The notes: generated by a model from the letters alone, not told the origin. DNA of 64,000 nucleotides from Mytilisepta virgata (GCA_028015205.1 CM051511.1:31922001-31986000); one strand, 5' to 3'. Counted from the stretch's first letter, positions 13,101-22,048 are shown. Translations and numbers: made by a program.

Positions 13101-16100
13101 TTTACATGTATAATAGTTAAAAAGGTGTGATTTACACTAAAAAATTCAGAAAACAATTTAAAATTTATTATCCGTCATATAATTAAATCGACAAAGCTAT
13201 CTTACAATTCTTAAAAATATTTTTGTGTTTAAATTGACTCAACGTTCCACAATTTTATTTATTTATTTTTTTTTTTTTTTGTAAAATTCACAATATATTT
13301 TTGTTTACATTTTTCAAACTTTCAAACATTAACTCACTTTCATTACAAAAACTTCCTGTAAATCCTTGCATACAAGAGCAGCACAAACCAGTAAAAATAT
13401 CACATGTTCCTTCACAGTTTGGTGAACATTCCTTTTCACAATTTGATCCATAAAATCCAAAATAACATCCTAGAATAAAAACATAATAAAAAGTAACTTT
13501 AACTGTGCTTTTTTAATGATATAATACATGTAGCATGCATTATGATTTACACGCGATGTTCTCTTAATGACTATACATGTATCTAATAGATCGAGTATTA
13601 AATATAGATTCTACAACGATGACCAGTTGGTTCCGAAATTTATCAACTCGAGATAATTAAATTCTCATTTTTAAACTGCGAGGCTTGTCCGAGAATCTTT
13701 TTCTCTAATGACGATGTAAAACTCCGAGAGGTCTTGCGAATATTTTTTGGATGGAGATTTCACGAGCATTTAACAAACGTGTAGTGATATCAGAAATTAT
13801 CAAACGGTTCAAGAGATGTATAAATGCGTATAAATTTATAAGTAAACACATCAAAAGCACTGTTCTTTCGCTTAACATTTTGTCACGTGTATGATGAGAT
13901 TTTGTTTCAAAAATTAATTTCCATATTCTTTATTTTACTGATGCCGTGGTTGATACGTTCCAAATATCACTTTAAATTGACTGTTGTTTTTGTTTGTTTA
14001 GTTGGGTCTTTACGCCGTTTTCAGCACATTTGGCTATTTCGCGGGGACCAGTTTTTATTGGTGGAGGAAGCCGAGTGTGCGGAGAGAACCACCGACCTTC
14101 GGTAGGAAAATTGGCAATCCTTGTCAATTTAGATCTGAGGCGAACACAACCCGCCACAGGTGAGATTCGAACTCACAACCTCAGTGTTGACAGGCTAGTG
14201 ATCATTAGTAGTCATGACGAACTACCTAGACCACTCGGCCACCTAGCTCCCTAATCGACTGTTGTTAAAGTGTGAAACACTCACAATGGTCTCCCTAGTA
14301 CTTTAGCTCTCTGCTTAGAAAATATGAGAAAAAACGTTTTCTCTTATTAATCAGATGTACTAATAATTCTAATCTAAGATTGAACTTTTTCTACTTTTTA
14401 GACGAACTACCCAGACCCCTCGGCCACCGAACTCACTATATGTCTCAGGTCTACGTGTATGTTTCATTTTGAATTGTTGTTTTACATGTATATGTCAGGA
14501 ACTGATTTCAGTTTATATGACAATAAAGCATTGATTTGATTTTATTTGTTTTGTTAAAGCTTCCGGGAAACTTTACTATGACGTCTTGGACGTTAAAATC
14601 AAAAGATCCATATTTTGCTACAATCGTGTTAAAATATGATTTGATTCTAACGTCCCAGTTTGTGAAAACTCAAATATACCAAACAAATACGTACTACAAA
14701 TATACAACCAAAGTAGGAAAAACACATTTCAAATCCAACAATCTGAAAATAAAACAGCTTAAAATCCCAAACATTTGCAATGTAATCTCTCTCAAAAACA
14801 GGAGTAACATCAGGTAATTCGGAAGGGTAATATTATGCATGTCCTTCGTTGATTAAAACATTGAAATTTTATATTCAAAGCACAATAACCATCTCCGTTT
14901 TGTAAGAATATCTTAGTCAGTTTTTAATCTAATTTAATTTATAGCGTTTAAACATCCATTAAGCTGAAATATGAACATGAAATGGAAAGAGGTAAAGTGT
15001 AGTTTCATAGGCGTGTAAAAGCGTTTGCCGAATCAAATATTTTTTTAAGCATGGGAGCAATAATAAAAATGTAAAACTCTTATACAAGCCTATGAAACAA
15101 CTAAAAGAAGCATTTAGTTCTTCTAATTACATTTGACAGCAGTTTTAAATTACGCTATTCATGAATTCAAATTGTCCTTTTAAGGGAATATTTTTTATTC
15201 CTACGCCAAAGTTGTAACCTCTTATATGTGTTGTCATTGCGTTGTAGTTGATATATTTCATCTAAAAATAAAGGAGTGCTAATTTAATTAATTTGATTCT
15301 TTTCAGCCAATCATATTTCCGGGATTCAAATGTAATTATTGAGCAATGGTTGCAAACGCTTCCATTTTTCCCAGAAATAAACTTAGATGCCAAATGTCTT
15401 CTGTGCAATGAACATTTCTGGATTAAGTTTCATCAGGTACGCTAGAGACCAAAACTTCTGAAAAGCCATAAATAGACAGAAAAACGTTGTAAGCAATAGA
15501 ATCAAACGGGCTAAATAGATTTTCCAAAAAACTGATAACTTTACTTGAGGGTGTTGAAACCTTACCTTTGACTGTTTCAATATTCATCAACTGACATTTC
15601 AATACAATTATCAAATAATTTTGTCATGATTGAAGCAGTCACTAGAGGGGGGATGTTACATTCAAGACAAACTGTCATAGAGCCTAAACATTGCGTAATT
15701 CTTTTTTGGGGGAGGGGGTATAGTTAAATTAACAAGATATCAACCTGACTAATTCTAATGATTATTAGAAAAAAAAGTTTTTAAATATATTACCAAAAAC
15801 CTGCACTTCGCAAAGTTCCGCATTTGTAGTATCTTTATAGTACACAACGTATCTGCCTACAGTGTCACAAATCTTGTTCTGTACCAGATTTGGTATGTTA
15901 CCATCTTTCGGGTCATGGTAACATTCGGTCCCTGCTTTTGGATTCGACTGATTAAAGCTGTCTGATATGTAGAGATAGTATCCGTCTAGCCTTTCGTTTG
16001 CTAAACCATACAGACAAAATAAAAAGACCATTGATTTACAATGTATTTGTCTTCATTTTTGATTTTATGACAAATATGTACATCATGATGCAAAAATGAA

Positions 16101-19100
16101 TAGTTTTTGAGTCATAAAAACACTTTCTTGACAGATTGTTTTGTTTTTTGAAAAATATTCACGTTAATTTATTGTGAATGTAACCTATAAGTTCTATTAA
16201 TGATAAAACATTCACGTTTTTCATATGAATATAATGTAAAGTTTTGCAGTTTAGTGTTAAAGGTAGCTAGTTATCATTGATATCCAAGTATCAAGGCAGC
16301 AAATGTTATCAACACAGGCTGGATACTACGTCACACACAAGGATACGTTAACACTTTCGCCGTCCACCTGCCGGTAAGTTGACAAGTTGTTTTGTATCTT
16401 GATCAATATCACCGAGAAAAAAAAGGTCTTCGGGCATAATTAAAAACAAGCCTAACTAAGTGTTTTAACGTTAACGCAGTTCTGACAATATGAGAAATGA
16501 CGAATATGGAATAAAATTAGAAGAAAGCATCGAGTTTCATAATCGAACAGACCCAAAACAGTTATCATATGTTTGTTTTTTTTTTCTTTTTTTTGTTTTG
16601 GCGTTTTTCTATTTAATCAATTATTTAAAAGTATAAAACTGCAGAATTTGAATTCAGCTTGACCTCTTTGACATTTTCTTGACACCGTACTTTTATAATA
16701 TAGCACCAAACAATTGTATCATATAACATTGAAATATATCATTTTGAATACTAGTAGGTATGTGTACTGGGATTGAACGGTTATACAGTTAATGTTGAAA
16801 AATAATATGTCTGTCAGCGAAATATAACCGAATCCAAATAAAAATCAAAACAGACAAATTTTTGAAAAAAAAATACGCGTCGTGACATACGTGTATATTT
16901 ATCAAGTATCAGGTCATCATATCCTTTTCCAACCATTTTGCCAACTAATAAAAAGAGAATGGAAACGGGGAATGTGTCAGAGAGACAACGATCCGACCAA
17001 AGAGCAGAAAACAGTTCAAGGCTACCAATGGATCTTCATCTCAGCGAAAAAATCCCGCACACGAGACTAACAAAGGCTACAGGTTTCTGACGGGTCTGGC
17101 GCAAAAATGCGTTTAAAAAAGAACTTAAAAAAAAACATTAATTTTAAATCACTATAACATACTTTCGGTTCTGTGGTAAAAAATAATTCTGTGTATATTT
17201 GAAGGTTGTCCAAGGTCAAGTTTCCACCAAGAAGGACCTTGACCCGTGATACTACAACTTCCGCCAATAAATGTCTGGTTGGTATTTCCATCAACAGCCA
17301 ATGAAGCTGGATAATCTGTACCATCATCATGAGTGTAAGTTTCATCTTGAACGGGAGTTCCGCTTATGGCTAAATTAGCTATAATTTTTAACAAATGTTT
17401 TGAAATATTATTTTTGATAATTATATATATATCTTTTAGTGTAGTTATGATAGAGAAACGAAGGGTTGAAATGTATATTATTTAAAGCTTTATGTACTAT
17501 ATATATAGTAAAAATAATTAAGGATGTTCGCTGGTCATTTTTTTGTTTTTTTGTCAGATTTTCGGAATCCTCGGGTTTTATCCATTTCTTAAACATGAAA
17601 TTTTTTGCCCATTATTCAATCATATATACCTTAAAATGGTATTTGACAAAATTTTATGAAATCCTTTTTTTTTTTTTTTTGCATACATCTTTGAGAGACT
17701 GAAGTTGTCAATGCAAAGACGATGAAAAATCCAGAGAAAACCCATTTCCTGCAAATTTCCTTATAGCTCTAAAATGATCACATGAACCTATATTTTTTTC
17801 CTGTTTATTTGTTTACTATTCATATGTTCTCTCAAACTAAAACACCTATTTCAAATCCTATTTATTTTCTATTAGACCAGCGATCATCTTTAAGTTATTG
17901 CTTTTTTCCATTCACCAACCAAAACATTTAATATTGATATCCAAACATCACAAAAATCTATTAAAAATGCAATGCTTTTAGGTAGCTACGATGGATGGAT
18001 GGATGAATTGTTGTTTAACATCCAGTGGCAACCAGGTGCATATCAGGACGAGAACATATTGATATGATAATGAATATGATTCCTGCTTTGTACTAGACCG
18101 ACACGCTAAGTCGGATTTTTAATGTTCACGAGGTAACTGTCCGCAGGAAGACATATCACCTCACTCGGACACATTATACTGACTCCGAGCCGACCAGTAT
18201 TTGCTCTTACTCCTAGATGCCGCGTGCTTGGCGGAGAAGCAGCAAATACCAATTTTAATGTCTTTGGTTTGACCCGGCCGGGGATCGAACCCGCGACCTT
18301 CCGCACTCGGGGCGAGCACGCTACCACGAGACCACCGAGGCGGTCAGGTAGCTCTGATTTTCGGACTTTGTAAATTTTAACCAAACAAAATGCTGAAATT
18401 CGTCCAAAATTATTCATTTTTCAGGAAATTAATAATAAAAAGTGTTCGACCGCTCCTAAAATTTGGTAAGAAATAGGGATTTTTTTCCAGTTTTATGCAA
18501 TATTTTTGTTAAAAAAATTGTGCCGCACGTCAATTTAATCTTCGCCTAAAAAAACTAGTCCTCGAGAAAAATGCTCGCCGGCACATATCTTTGCTATAAA
18601 AAATCCAAAGATCTAAAATTCAATTTGGTATGGCCTAAGTTTTATTCATGTGTGTATTTATATTGAAAAGGTCTGAATTTTACTGAATATTATCAAAACC
18701 TTGTTTTAATTATTACGTTTGAAACGGTACAAAATGAGGATTTGAGTTCATATCCAATATAGAAGATAACACATATAATTAATGGTTAGGTTACTAAAAA
18801 TAAATTTCATTGAAAAAAGATTAGGTCTTCAAGTACTTATGTTATGAGTTATTACAAAACTGCTGCTTTAATGAGAAAAAAAGTTTAAGTACTTACGAAG
18901 GGCCAGACTTTCTCTGCAAATTAATTTTTGTCCCAAAGCCGTAACAATAGCATACCAAAATGTACCTTAAAAAAGACAAAAAACACTAGATTCTCATCAC
19001 TGATCCCACGTACAAAATGTATACAGTGCTTCCTTTGAAATCTAACCTTTTTAAAACATTTGGAATTTGGTGGCCATATATCTACAATGGTACGCAAAGG

Positions 19101-19400
19101 TACCAAAGTAACAAAACATATTTTTATATTCATAATATACACAAAGTTTGGTATCAATCGTTGGCATTGTTCCCTGTTGGCCAGAACGAGCTAAAATTTG
19201 CATGCAATATAATACTAAAAATATTTTCCTTCATTTAAAAACATAACAGAAATTAATAAAACATAATTATTTTCCCCTTGTTTCCAGATATAACATATTT
19301 AATGAATCCTTACCATTATGCTATACTTACTATCAGCATTGCAGTTCATAATAAAAACCACAAAGATTAAAATCGTTAACATCAATATCGTTCCCTTCAT
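948..19400 (-). CDS. VWDE-like: Secreted FTP-lectin / EGF / VWD protein, VWDE-like (16 exons, 3' end outside window)
   Basis: The exons are 19331-19400, 18897-18911 (optional), 17163-17378, 15794-16000, 13338-13469, 11332-11606, 10551-10637, 9450-9815, 8303-8452, 7660-7872, 6587-6798, 6014-6290, 5184-5333, 3225-3390, 1776-1960 and 948-1184. Every junction keeps frame with GT..AG borders, giving about 986 residues. Domain order: signal peptide (1-21); FTP/F5-8C-like lectin domain (about 28-168); Cys-rich EGF (170-213); VWDE N-terminal region (214-455); von Willebrand D domain starting NDPHIQTYDG with a later GLCG motif (about 475-640); acidic linker; EGF (about 830-865); a module with VSNDG (about 910-986). 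VWDE proteins are extracellular, and the vertebrate gene is known from regenerating appendages. The lectin domain placed before a VWDE architecture suggests carbohydrate binding at the cell surface or in secreted matrix. Several introns hold MITEs and SINEs. No stop or frameshift was seen. The C-terminus is off the left edge. Confidence 0.86.
1776..1960 (-). CDS. VWDE-like: VWDE-like gene exon 15 (end of EGF plus linker)
   Basis: Enters in phase 1, leaves in phase 0. It completes the EGF domain begun in exon 14 with CECYDGFIGDDCS, then IPNGGVCCAL and a Cys-containing linker. The split of the EGF across exons 14 and 15 gives a sensible six-cysteine domain, which supports the splice junction. 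Confidence 0.85.
2790..3170 (-). mobile_element. 5'-truncated retroelement 3' end, copy 1 (intronic)
   Basis: This stretch resembles 4030-4370 over most of its length. Shared blocks include GAGGACAAAT, the AAACAACCACAAGCACAAG block, CCAGGAGTGAA.TTATGT, CTCCGGAAG and a conserved far end (CAATCAATT.G..ATGACGACCG). On the minus strand the CTTCCGGAGCA block matches the sequence just after the retroelement coding remnant at 37991-38229, so these copies look like 3' untranslated ends of that family. Both copies sit in the intron between exons 13 and 14 of the VWDE-like gene. Confidence 0.6.
3225..3390 (-). CDS. VWDE-like: VWDE-like gene exon 14 (VWDE linker plus start of EGF)
   Basis: Phase 0 to 1. 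It reads ITADTGFVEDTVGTIQTRI, then LCPNNCSKNGTCKS, the first half of an EGF domain. Joined to exon 13 it forms the continuous block SCKDDIRITADTG, typical of the segment after the VWD domain in VWDE proteins. Donor is GTAAGA. Confidence 0.87.
4030..4370 (-). mobile_element. 5'-truncated retroelement 3' end, copy 2 (intronic)
   Basis: Direct-repeat partner of 2790-3170, in the same orientation and about 1.2 kb away in the same intron. The two copies are clearly diverged and share the CTCCGGAAG..TA block plus both flanking conserved ends. I see no target-site duplication that I can assign with confidence. Confidence 0.6.
5184..5333 (-). CDS. VWDE-like: VWDE-like gene exon 13
   Basis: 50 codons, phase 0 to 0, with acceptor gatttcag and the weaker donor GTACTC. 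It encodes an acidic, helical-looking segment ending GAFIESCKDDIR, which continues naturally into exon 14. It corresponds to the region after the VWD domain. Confidence 0.82.
5944..6000. repeat. Two-copy 29-bp tandem repeat beside exon 12
   Basis: The unit beginning GTGACAGACAGTACTTGGTG is repeated once with a single substitution (starts at 5944 and 5973). It lies in the intron just beyond the exon 12 donor. Confidence 0.85.
6014..6290 (-). CDS. VWDE-like: VWDE-like gene exon 12 (acidic linker after VWD)
   Basis: Enters in phase 2, leaves in phase 0. It encodes a Ser/Glu-rich stretch, a Cys-rich patch (YCTCYDLFYTPQCGYAESC) and a strongly acidic tail (DEEPLDFDDDDRNGT). The Cys patch fits the end of the VWD unit of the family; the acidic tail may vary between species. 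Confidence 0.84.
6587..6798 (-). CDS. VWDE-like: VWDE-like gene exon 11 (C-terminal half of VWD domain)
   Basis: Phase 0 to 2. It contains YDVHTAKGLCGFTGITRD, the GLCG core expected in the second half of a von Willebrand D domain. Acceptor is tttttag, donor GTTTGA. Confidence 0.88.
7206..7505 (+). mobile_element. tRNA-derived SINE, family A, plus-strand copy (intronic)
   Basis: The head CTCGGTGGTCTCTTTGTAAC and the B-box-like GGTTTTGATCCCCGGCC mark a tRNA-related pol III promoter, followed by a conserved body (AAAGACATTAAGACTGGTAT, CTTCTCC.CCAAGCA, GTATAATGTGTC). The body matches the minus-strand copy at 17990-18345 almost throughout. Box A is degraded. It lies in the intron between exons 10 and 11. 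Confidence 0.8.
7660..7872 (-). CDS. VWDE-like: VWDE-like gene exon 10 (middle of VWD domain)
   Basis: 71 codons, phase 0 to 0. Cys-rich middle of the VWD domain (FSNCGFGWYKSACHCGIAV), then a basic stretch leading to FVLEQRNNKYK. Acceptor is tttaaaag, donor GTATAT. Confidence 0.85.
8303..8452 (-). CDS. VWDE-like: VWDE-like gene exon 9 (start of VWD domain)
   Basis: 50 codons, phase 0 to 0. It carries the diagnostic VWD opening SWNDPHIQTYDGRNYDYMEI, then GEFVIYRN. Acceptor is ttctgtag, donor GTAATT. Confidence 0.92.
8594..8968. mobile_element. MITE, GGCCACACCAAA family, copy 1
   Basis: The ends are inverted: GGCCACACCAAATTGAT at the left and ATCACTTTGGTGTGGCC at the right. The interior (TTGTGCCGCACGTAAATTTG, AAAACTAGTTCTC) recurs at 18345-18640 and 49440-49725. 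No coding capacity; lies in the intron between exons 8 and 9. Confidence 0.8.
9450..9815 (-). CDS. VWDE-like: VWDE-like gene exon 8 (VWDE N-terminal region)
   Basis: The longest exon, 122 codons, phase 0 to 0. It encodes a beta-rich extracellular stretch with several Cys residues and Asn glycosylation sites (NRT, NTST), including FTPTVPVGC and MKIRSIDWNEKKHV. Acceptor is cttttcag, donor GTTTGT. It lies directly before the VWD domain as expected for VWDE. Confidence 0.85.
9915..10290 (-). mobile_element. Retroelement 3' end, copy 3 (diverged, intronic)
   Basis: Shares the pattern GTGAATTCAGGTG.TC..GA.TGGTAGGC and the following CTCTTATAAAACACC with the copy near 35250, and has a similar A-rich ACAAACAAGAAAA stretch. 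It belongs to the same family as 2790-3170 and 4030-4370 but is more diverged. It sits in the intron between exons 7 and 8. Confidence 0.5.
10551..10637 (-). CDS. VWDE-like: VWDE-like gene exon 7
   Basis: 29 codons, phase 0 to 0. It reads VNCSVRLRYYNGSVPSLFFY followed by SPVFKAGLY, matching the VWDE pattern in which a Cys-Ser strand leads to S-x-x-F-x-A-G. Acceptor is tttttcag, donor GTAAGT. Confidence 0.86.
10908..11172. mobile_element. TTAA-flanked MITE (TTAAGGTGGTACC family)
   Basis: 265 bp, starting TTAAGGTGGTACCTAACAC and ending GTGTTGGGTACCACCTTAA, giving near-perfect inverted ends of about 19 bp including a TTAA that fits a target duplication. AT-rich interior, non-coding. TTAA duplication is characteristic of piggyBac-type transposases, so this is probably mobilised in trans by one. 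Confidence 0.85.
11332..11606 (-). CDS. VWDE-like: VWDE-like gene exon 6
   Basis: Enters in phase 1, leaves in phase 0. It begins with a Thr/Pro hinge (TTPPSDTISP) after the EGF and continues into a VWDE N-terminal segment with FVCKFNYTSKETYFFDVHWS then INGDRIKIEE. Acceptor is ttttttcag, donor GTAGGT. Confidence 0.87.
12480..12620 (-). mobile_element. 3' terminal fragment of a LINE-like element
   Basis: Read on the minus strand this ends in a tandem TTGAATTGAATTGAATTG tail preceded by the kind of AT-rich stretch seen at the 3' ends of CR1/L2-like elements, with an AATAAA-like signal (TTTTATTTTTAAAG). Only the 3' end is present and there is no coding remnant. Confidence 0.45.
12618..12676. 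repeat. Short tandem duplication (about 29-bp unit)
   Basis: The block TACAGTTAAAATATGATAGC, followed by ATACAAA, occurs twice in a row in the intron between exons 5 and 6. Confidence 0.8.
12791..12862. repeat. Short inverted repeat
   Basis: CATACAGAGACC near 12793 is inverted as GGTCTCTGTATG near 12851, able to form a hairpin with a loop of about 46 bases. Probably the ends of a tiny non-autonomous element. Confidence 0.55.
13338..13469 (-). CDS. VWDE-like: VWDE-like gene exon 5 (EGF domain)
   Basis: Phase 1 to 1. It reads GCYFGFYGSNCEKECSPNC, then CDIFTGLCCSCMQGFTGSFC: a single symmetric-phase exon carrying one Cys-rich EGF module of the MEGF type. This type commonly follows FTP domains in bivalve proteins. 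Confidence 0.9.
13987..14250 (-). mobile_element. tRNA-derived SINE, family B, full copy
   Basis: On the minus strand it starts AGCTAGGTGGCCGAGTGGTC (box A, Leu/Ser-tRNA-like) and has box B as GTGAGTTCGAATCTC at 14162-14176, with a long gap between them as in long-arm tRNAs. The body (CCGAAGGTCGGTGGTTCTCT and the block complementary to TTATTGGTGGAGGA) matches 41441-41613. It lies in the intron between exons 4 and 5. Confidence 0.85.
14400..14442 (-). mobile_element. SINE family B head fragment
   Basis: A second piece of the tRNA-like head alone: the reverse complement reads TTCGGTGGCCGAGGGGTCTG then GGTAGTTCGTC, matching the head of the element at 13987-14250. No body follows. Confidence 0.6.
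15794..16000 (-). CDS. VWDE-like: VWDE-like gene exon 4 (second half of FTP lectin domain)
   Basis: Phase 1 to 1. It reads NERLDGYYLYISDS, then Cys-containing segments, and ends with YVVYYKDTTNAELCEVQVFG. This is the standard C-terminal half of fucolectin/tachylectin-4/pentraxin-1 (FTP) domains. Acceptor is ggtttag, donor GTAATA. Confidence 0.92.
16940..17110 (+). mobile_element. Dispersed repeat, truncated copy (GGGGAATGTGTCA family)
   Basis: It shares GGGGAATGTGTCA.AGAGACAA, CCGACCAAAGAGCAGAAAACA, AGTCCCGCAC-like and GCGCAAAAATGCG-like blocks with 46598-47304, but lacks the middle and the distal part. It lies in the intron between exons 3 and 4. Confidence 0.75.
17163..17378 (-). CDS. VWDE-like: VWDE-like gene exon 3 (first half of FTP lectin domain)
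   Basis: Phase 1 to 1. It reads NLAISGTPVQDETYTHD, then YPASLAVDGNTNQTF and WWKLDLGQPSNIHRIIFYHR. 'NLA..G', 'A.DGN' and 'WW.vDLG' are FTP/F5-8C hallmarks for a calcium-binding, fucose-type lectin fold. Donor is GTATGT. Confidence 0.93.
17518..17893. mobile_element. TTAA-flanked MITE (GGATGxTCGCTGG family), copy 1
   Basis: Starts TTAAGGATGTTCGCTGGTC and ends GACCAGCGATCATCTTTAA, 376 bp, non-coding. It is in inverse orientation relative to the copies at 25990-26375 and 63872-64000. It lies in intron 2 or 3 of the VWDE-like gene. Confidence 0.87.
17990..18345 (-). mobile_element. tRNA-derived SINE, family A, minus-strand copy
   Basis: On the minus strand: CTCGGTGGTCTCGTGGTAGC (box A region), GGTTCGATCCCCGGCC (intact box B), a body shared with 7206-7505, then a 3' part with AACATCCAGTGGCAA-like sequence (complement side) and a (CATC)n tail at 17991-18004. 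It has better preserved promoter boxes than the plus-strand copy. Confidence 0.87.
18345..18640. mobile_element. MITE, GGCCACACCAAA family, copy 2 (left end lost)
   Basis: Interior blocks TTGTGCCGCACGTCAATTTA and AAAACTAGTCCTC and the right end AATTTGGTATGGCC match 8594-8968. The left end abuts the SINE at 17990-18345, suggesting one inserted into or beside the other. Confidence 0.72.
18897..18911 (-). CDS. VWDE-like: Possible 15-nt micro-exon 2 of the VWDE-like gene
   Basis: A perfect donor GTAAGT and an acceptor (GCAGAG) enclose 15 nt that keep frame between exons 1 and 3 and would add KSLAL before NLAISG. Skipping it also keeps frame, since exons 1 and 3 share phase 1. The inner of two close AGs must be used; the outer AG would give 17 nt and break the frame. 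Confidence 0.4.
19331..19400 (-). CDS. VWDE-like: VWDE-like gene exon 1 (signal peptide)
   Basis: The ATG at 19400 opens 23 codons reading MKGTILMLTILIFVVFIMNC then NAD, a classic hydrophobic signal peptide, cut by the strong donor GTAAGTATAG in phase 1. Cleavage is likely after the Cys-Asn-Ala region. The phase matches exon 3. Confidence 0.85.
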
Positions 19401-19720
19401 TTTCTTTATATGTCAATAAAACAAAATAGAGAATTAGATATCTATCGTAAAATTCAACGCATGAATAATAAGTGTCAAGTGCTAGTAACCCAACTACCAT
19501 AGAACCTGCTGGTATGTCAAAGTTCACACGATCGCTCGGGTTATTATGTTTAGCAACAATTCTTCTATTTGTTTTTCGCACGAAAAGGTTAAAATTTGTC
19601 AGATTGACTTATATGCCCCAAAATTTAACAAAAACTCGGTTAATAAATTTATTTACTTATGTTTACTTTTTTGATTACTGACAATTAGTCGATCAATACT
19701 CACTTGTCCAGGAGCAGAAT

Positions 19721-19726
19721 TTTATA
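19721..19726 (-). promoter_or_regulatory. Candidate TATA box of the VWDE-like gene
   Basis: On the minus strand GGTATAAAATTC occurs about 320 bases upstream of the signal-peptide ATG. The distance would leave a roughly 290-base 5' UTR. An additional upstream intron cannot be excluded. Confidence 0.3.
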
Positions 19727-19729
19727 CCT

Positions 19730-20748
19730 GGACGGGAAATTTATAATTTACTAAATACTAGCAAATTAACAACGTCAAAAACATCGTCTTAATAGAAGAT
19801 AGTAACTGCTTCAACAATTTAACGCAATAAATTACTCTGAAAGCAAAACTTTTTTAAAAGCAAATTTTAATCTTATTTTTTTTTTCTCATGACAGAACAT
19901 CCAGTCACGGTAACTGAACTTTCATTGTAGTTTAGTATTTTGTGACTCTGTGTTTTCATTGGTTCACGCGTGTCTACATATTCTTTTAGTCTAATTAAAT
20001 GGCTTGTTTATTTGAGATAAGAGATTATTTTTTGCCTTCCGGTGTGAGAGGTTGATTTCCTTTGAAGACTACACGACGCGCGAGACCAAAGTGTAATCTT
20101 TCAATGCTGTACTAGTGATATGTTTCGAATGCCTTATATAAGTATCTGCAACAGAATATCGAAAAAACCATAAACTTTATGAAACTTCATAAAAAAAAAC
20201 AAACACAAGGCAGGTTTATGACAACAGGAACAAAAGAAAACCAATTCTACGGATCCGGATATAACCCAAAGACGAATACGAAAAACAAAACCAAAATACA
20301 AAAACAAATACAAACACTGATATCGAAGGTAATTACAACATGACAACACATAAATGAATGTGCTCTCGCGGTGCGGATGCACTAGTTACGTTTTACAAAC
20401 CTTTTTTCGTGACAATCGTTGCGTGTTTCAATACTTTAACATCCCTACTCGTATATCAGATAACAAAAGCTTTTTCGACAAATTACGTTATTACCACCTA
20501 AATGTATTTTAACAGTATAGAATATCCCTTTGAGTCATTATGATGAAGATTAAATTTTCATTTTAGGAGGTATTTAACAGCTCGAATCGTGTTTAGGTCA
20601 AGCTATTATGGCTCTCTAGATGACTTGTGTTACATGGAGAATGGATCCTACGAGTTATTATTGCTAGTATAGTTAAATATACTTTAATTAACATTTGATA
20701 CTATTGTTTAGGCCTTCAAATACGTTTAATACTATAAAGCGCAATACT
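19730..20748. other. Gene-free upstream region
   Basis: No coding exon was recognised. The part from about 20150 to 20400 is A-rich with AAACACAA-type low-complexity stretches resembling the A-rich arms of the retroelement 3' ends. The remainder shows no repeat match inside the window. Confidence 0.4.
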
Positions 20749-21215
20749 ATCGGCAAACAGGATGTGGCTGCACGACAGATCCAAATATTGGTTACACGCT
20801 ACAACTCAACATTATCAATCTGTAGACAAAATATAAAATCATTCACTTTGGTATAAGCCAAGAAAACTTTCACGAACTGTTTCTAGTGTTTTGATTATTG
20901 TTGAATTTTAAAATATCGGCAAACAGGTTGTGGCTGCACGACAGATCCAAACATTGTTTACACGCTACAGCTCAATATTATCAATCTGCAGACAAAAATT
21001 AAATTAATTCCCTACGGTATAGGCCAAGAAAACTTTCACGATATTTTTTCTAGTGTTTTTAGTATTGTTGAATTTTTAAATATCGGCAAACAGAAAGTGG
21101 CTGCACGACAGATCCACATCTACACGCTACAACTCAACATTATGAAGCTGCAGGCAAAATATAAAATCACTCCCTTTTGTTGAAGCCAAGAAAACTTTGA
21201 CGAATGTTTCCTATC
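20749..21215. repeat. Tandem array, three units of about 166 bp
   Basis: Units start at 20749, 20915 and 21082 with ATCGGCAAACAG, each followed by GTGGCTGCACGACAGATCC, then ACACGCTACA.CTCA and AAGAAAACTTTCACGA. The third is shortened. The array is followed at 21226-21241 by GACGGACGGACGACG. Units differ by scattered substitutions. Confidence 0.92.
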
Positions 21216-22048
21216 CAAGGTCTTTCGGACGGACGGACGACGTCGAGCGGTTACTAGATCTCCTTTCGCCGTTGGAGACGCAGGTAAAAAGAGAATGCAA
21301 ATGCGGACTCAACAACTAATTAGGGAATGATGAACTCAGAGAATCACTGTACAGACCTTCATCAAAAGTATAATTTCAGTGGTGGAAATTCATATACCAT
21401 ATCTAAGCTCAGGTGCTACATGTATTATTTATTTGGTGTGTTGAGAATATTATCCCATGAAACATTTACGCTAAGCCAATGACCAAGCGGTCCTATGTTT
21501 TAATTTCTCTAAAAAGATCACTTCATTACCTTTTTTCTTAAAACTGCAAGAGGAAATAATTTAATGACTTTCTCTTCCTTAAATTCAAATATTCAATGTA
21601 TGCATCTGTAAGCACTTATTTAATTCTTCCTTTTCCGATACATGATATAGTATACGTATTATTTCATAACAGATAAAATTTCTATATCCCAATGGAATAA
21701 AAGTTGATCACGTGTTCAACGGTATTGCTTGTACCGGTCAATACCGTGTGATAATTAATCATTCTGTAATAGTTATACACTGAGGGATCGGTGTGTCTGG
21801 ATAAGAATTCCCGGCGTTCGTATCCCGAAGTGTATAACTGACTTACACCTGATGGTAAACCATATTATTTGTTTACATTGCATAGTAAATGAAAAAGAAC
21901 GGATAGTATTTTTATTGACATTCTCAAACCATGATTAATAAAAAAAAAAGAATATTTTTTTAGATGAAACCCCACTAGTACATGTAACCTTACTTTGACA
22001 ATCTTTATTCAAACTTTGATAAGTGAGTAGGTTTTACTAATATCAAAG
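21216..22048. other. Gene-free stretch after the tandem array
   Basis: No exon recognised. A stretch near 21776-21815 (ATACACTGAGGGATCGGTGT then GTCTGG) resembles the sequence found in both copies of the duplication at 22373 and 23241, so this region carries a third, diverged piece of the same repeat. Confidence 0.45.

Noticed and set aside
14165..14250. tRNA-Leu/Ser gene on the minus strand
   Set aside because: The long-arm tRNA-like head continues into a repeat body also found at 41441, so it is a SINE.
15650..15730. G-rich patch as promoter
   Set aside because: GGGGGAGGGGG-type patch inside the intron between exons 4 and 5 with no nearby start or TATA; treated as simple sequence.
18270..18345. 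tRNA gene on the minus strand
   Set aside because: Same reason: tRNA-derived head of SINE family A with a second copy at 7206.
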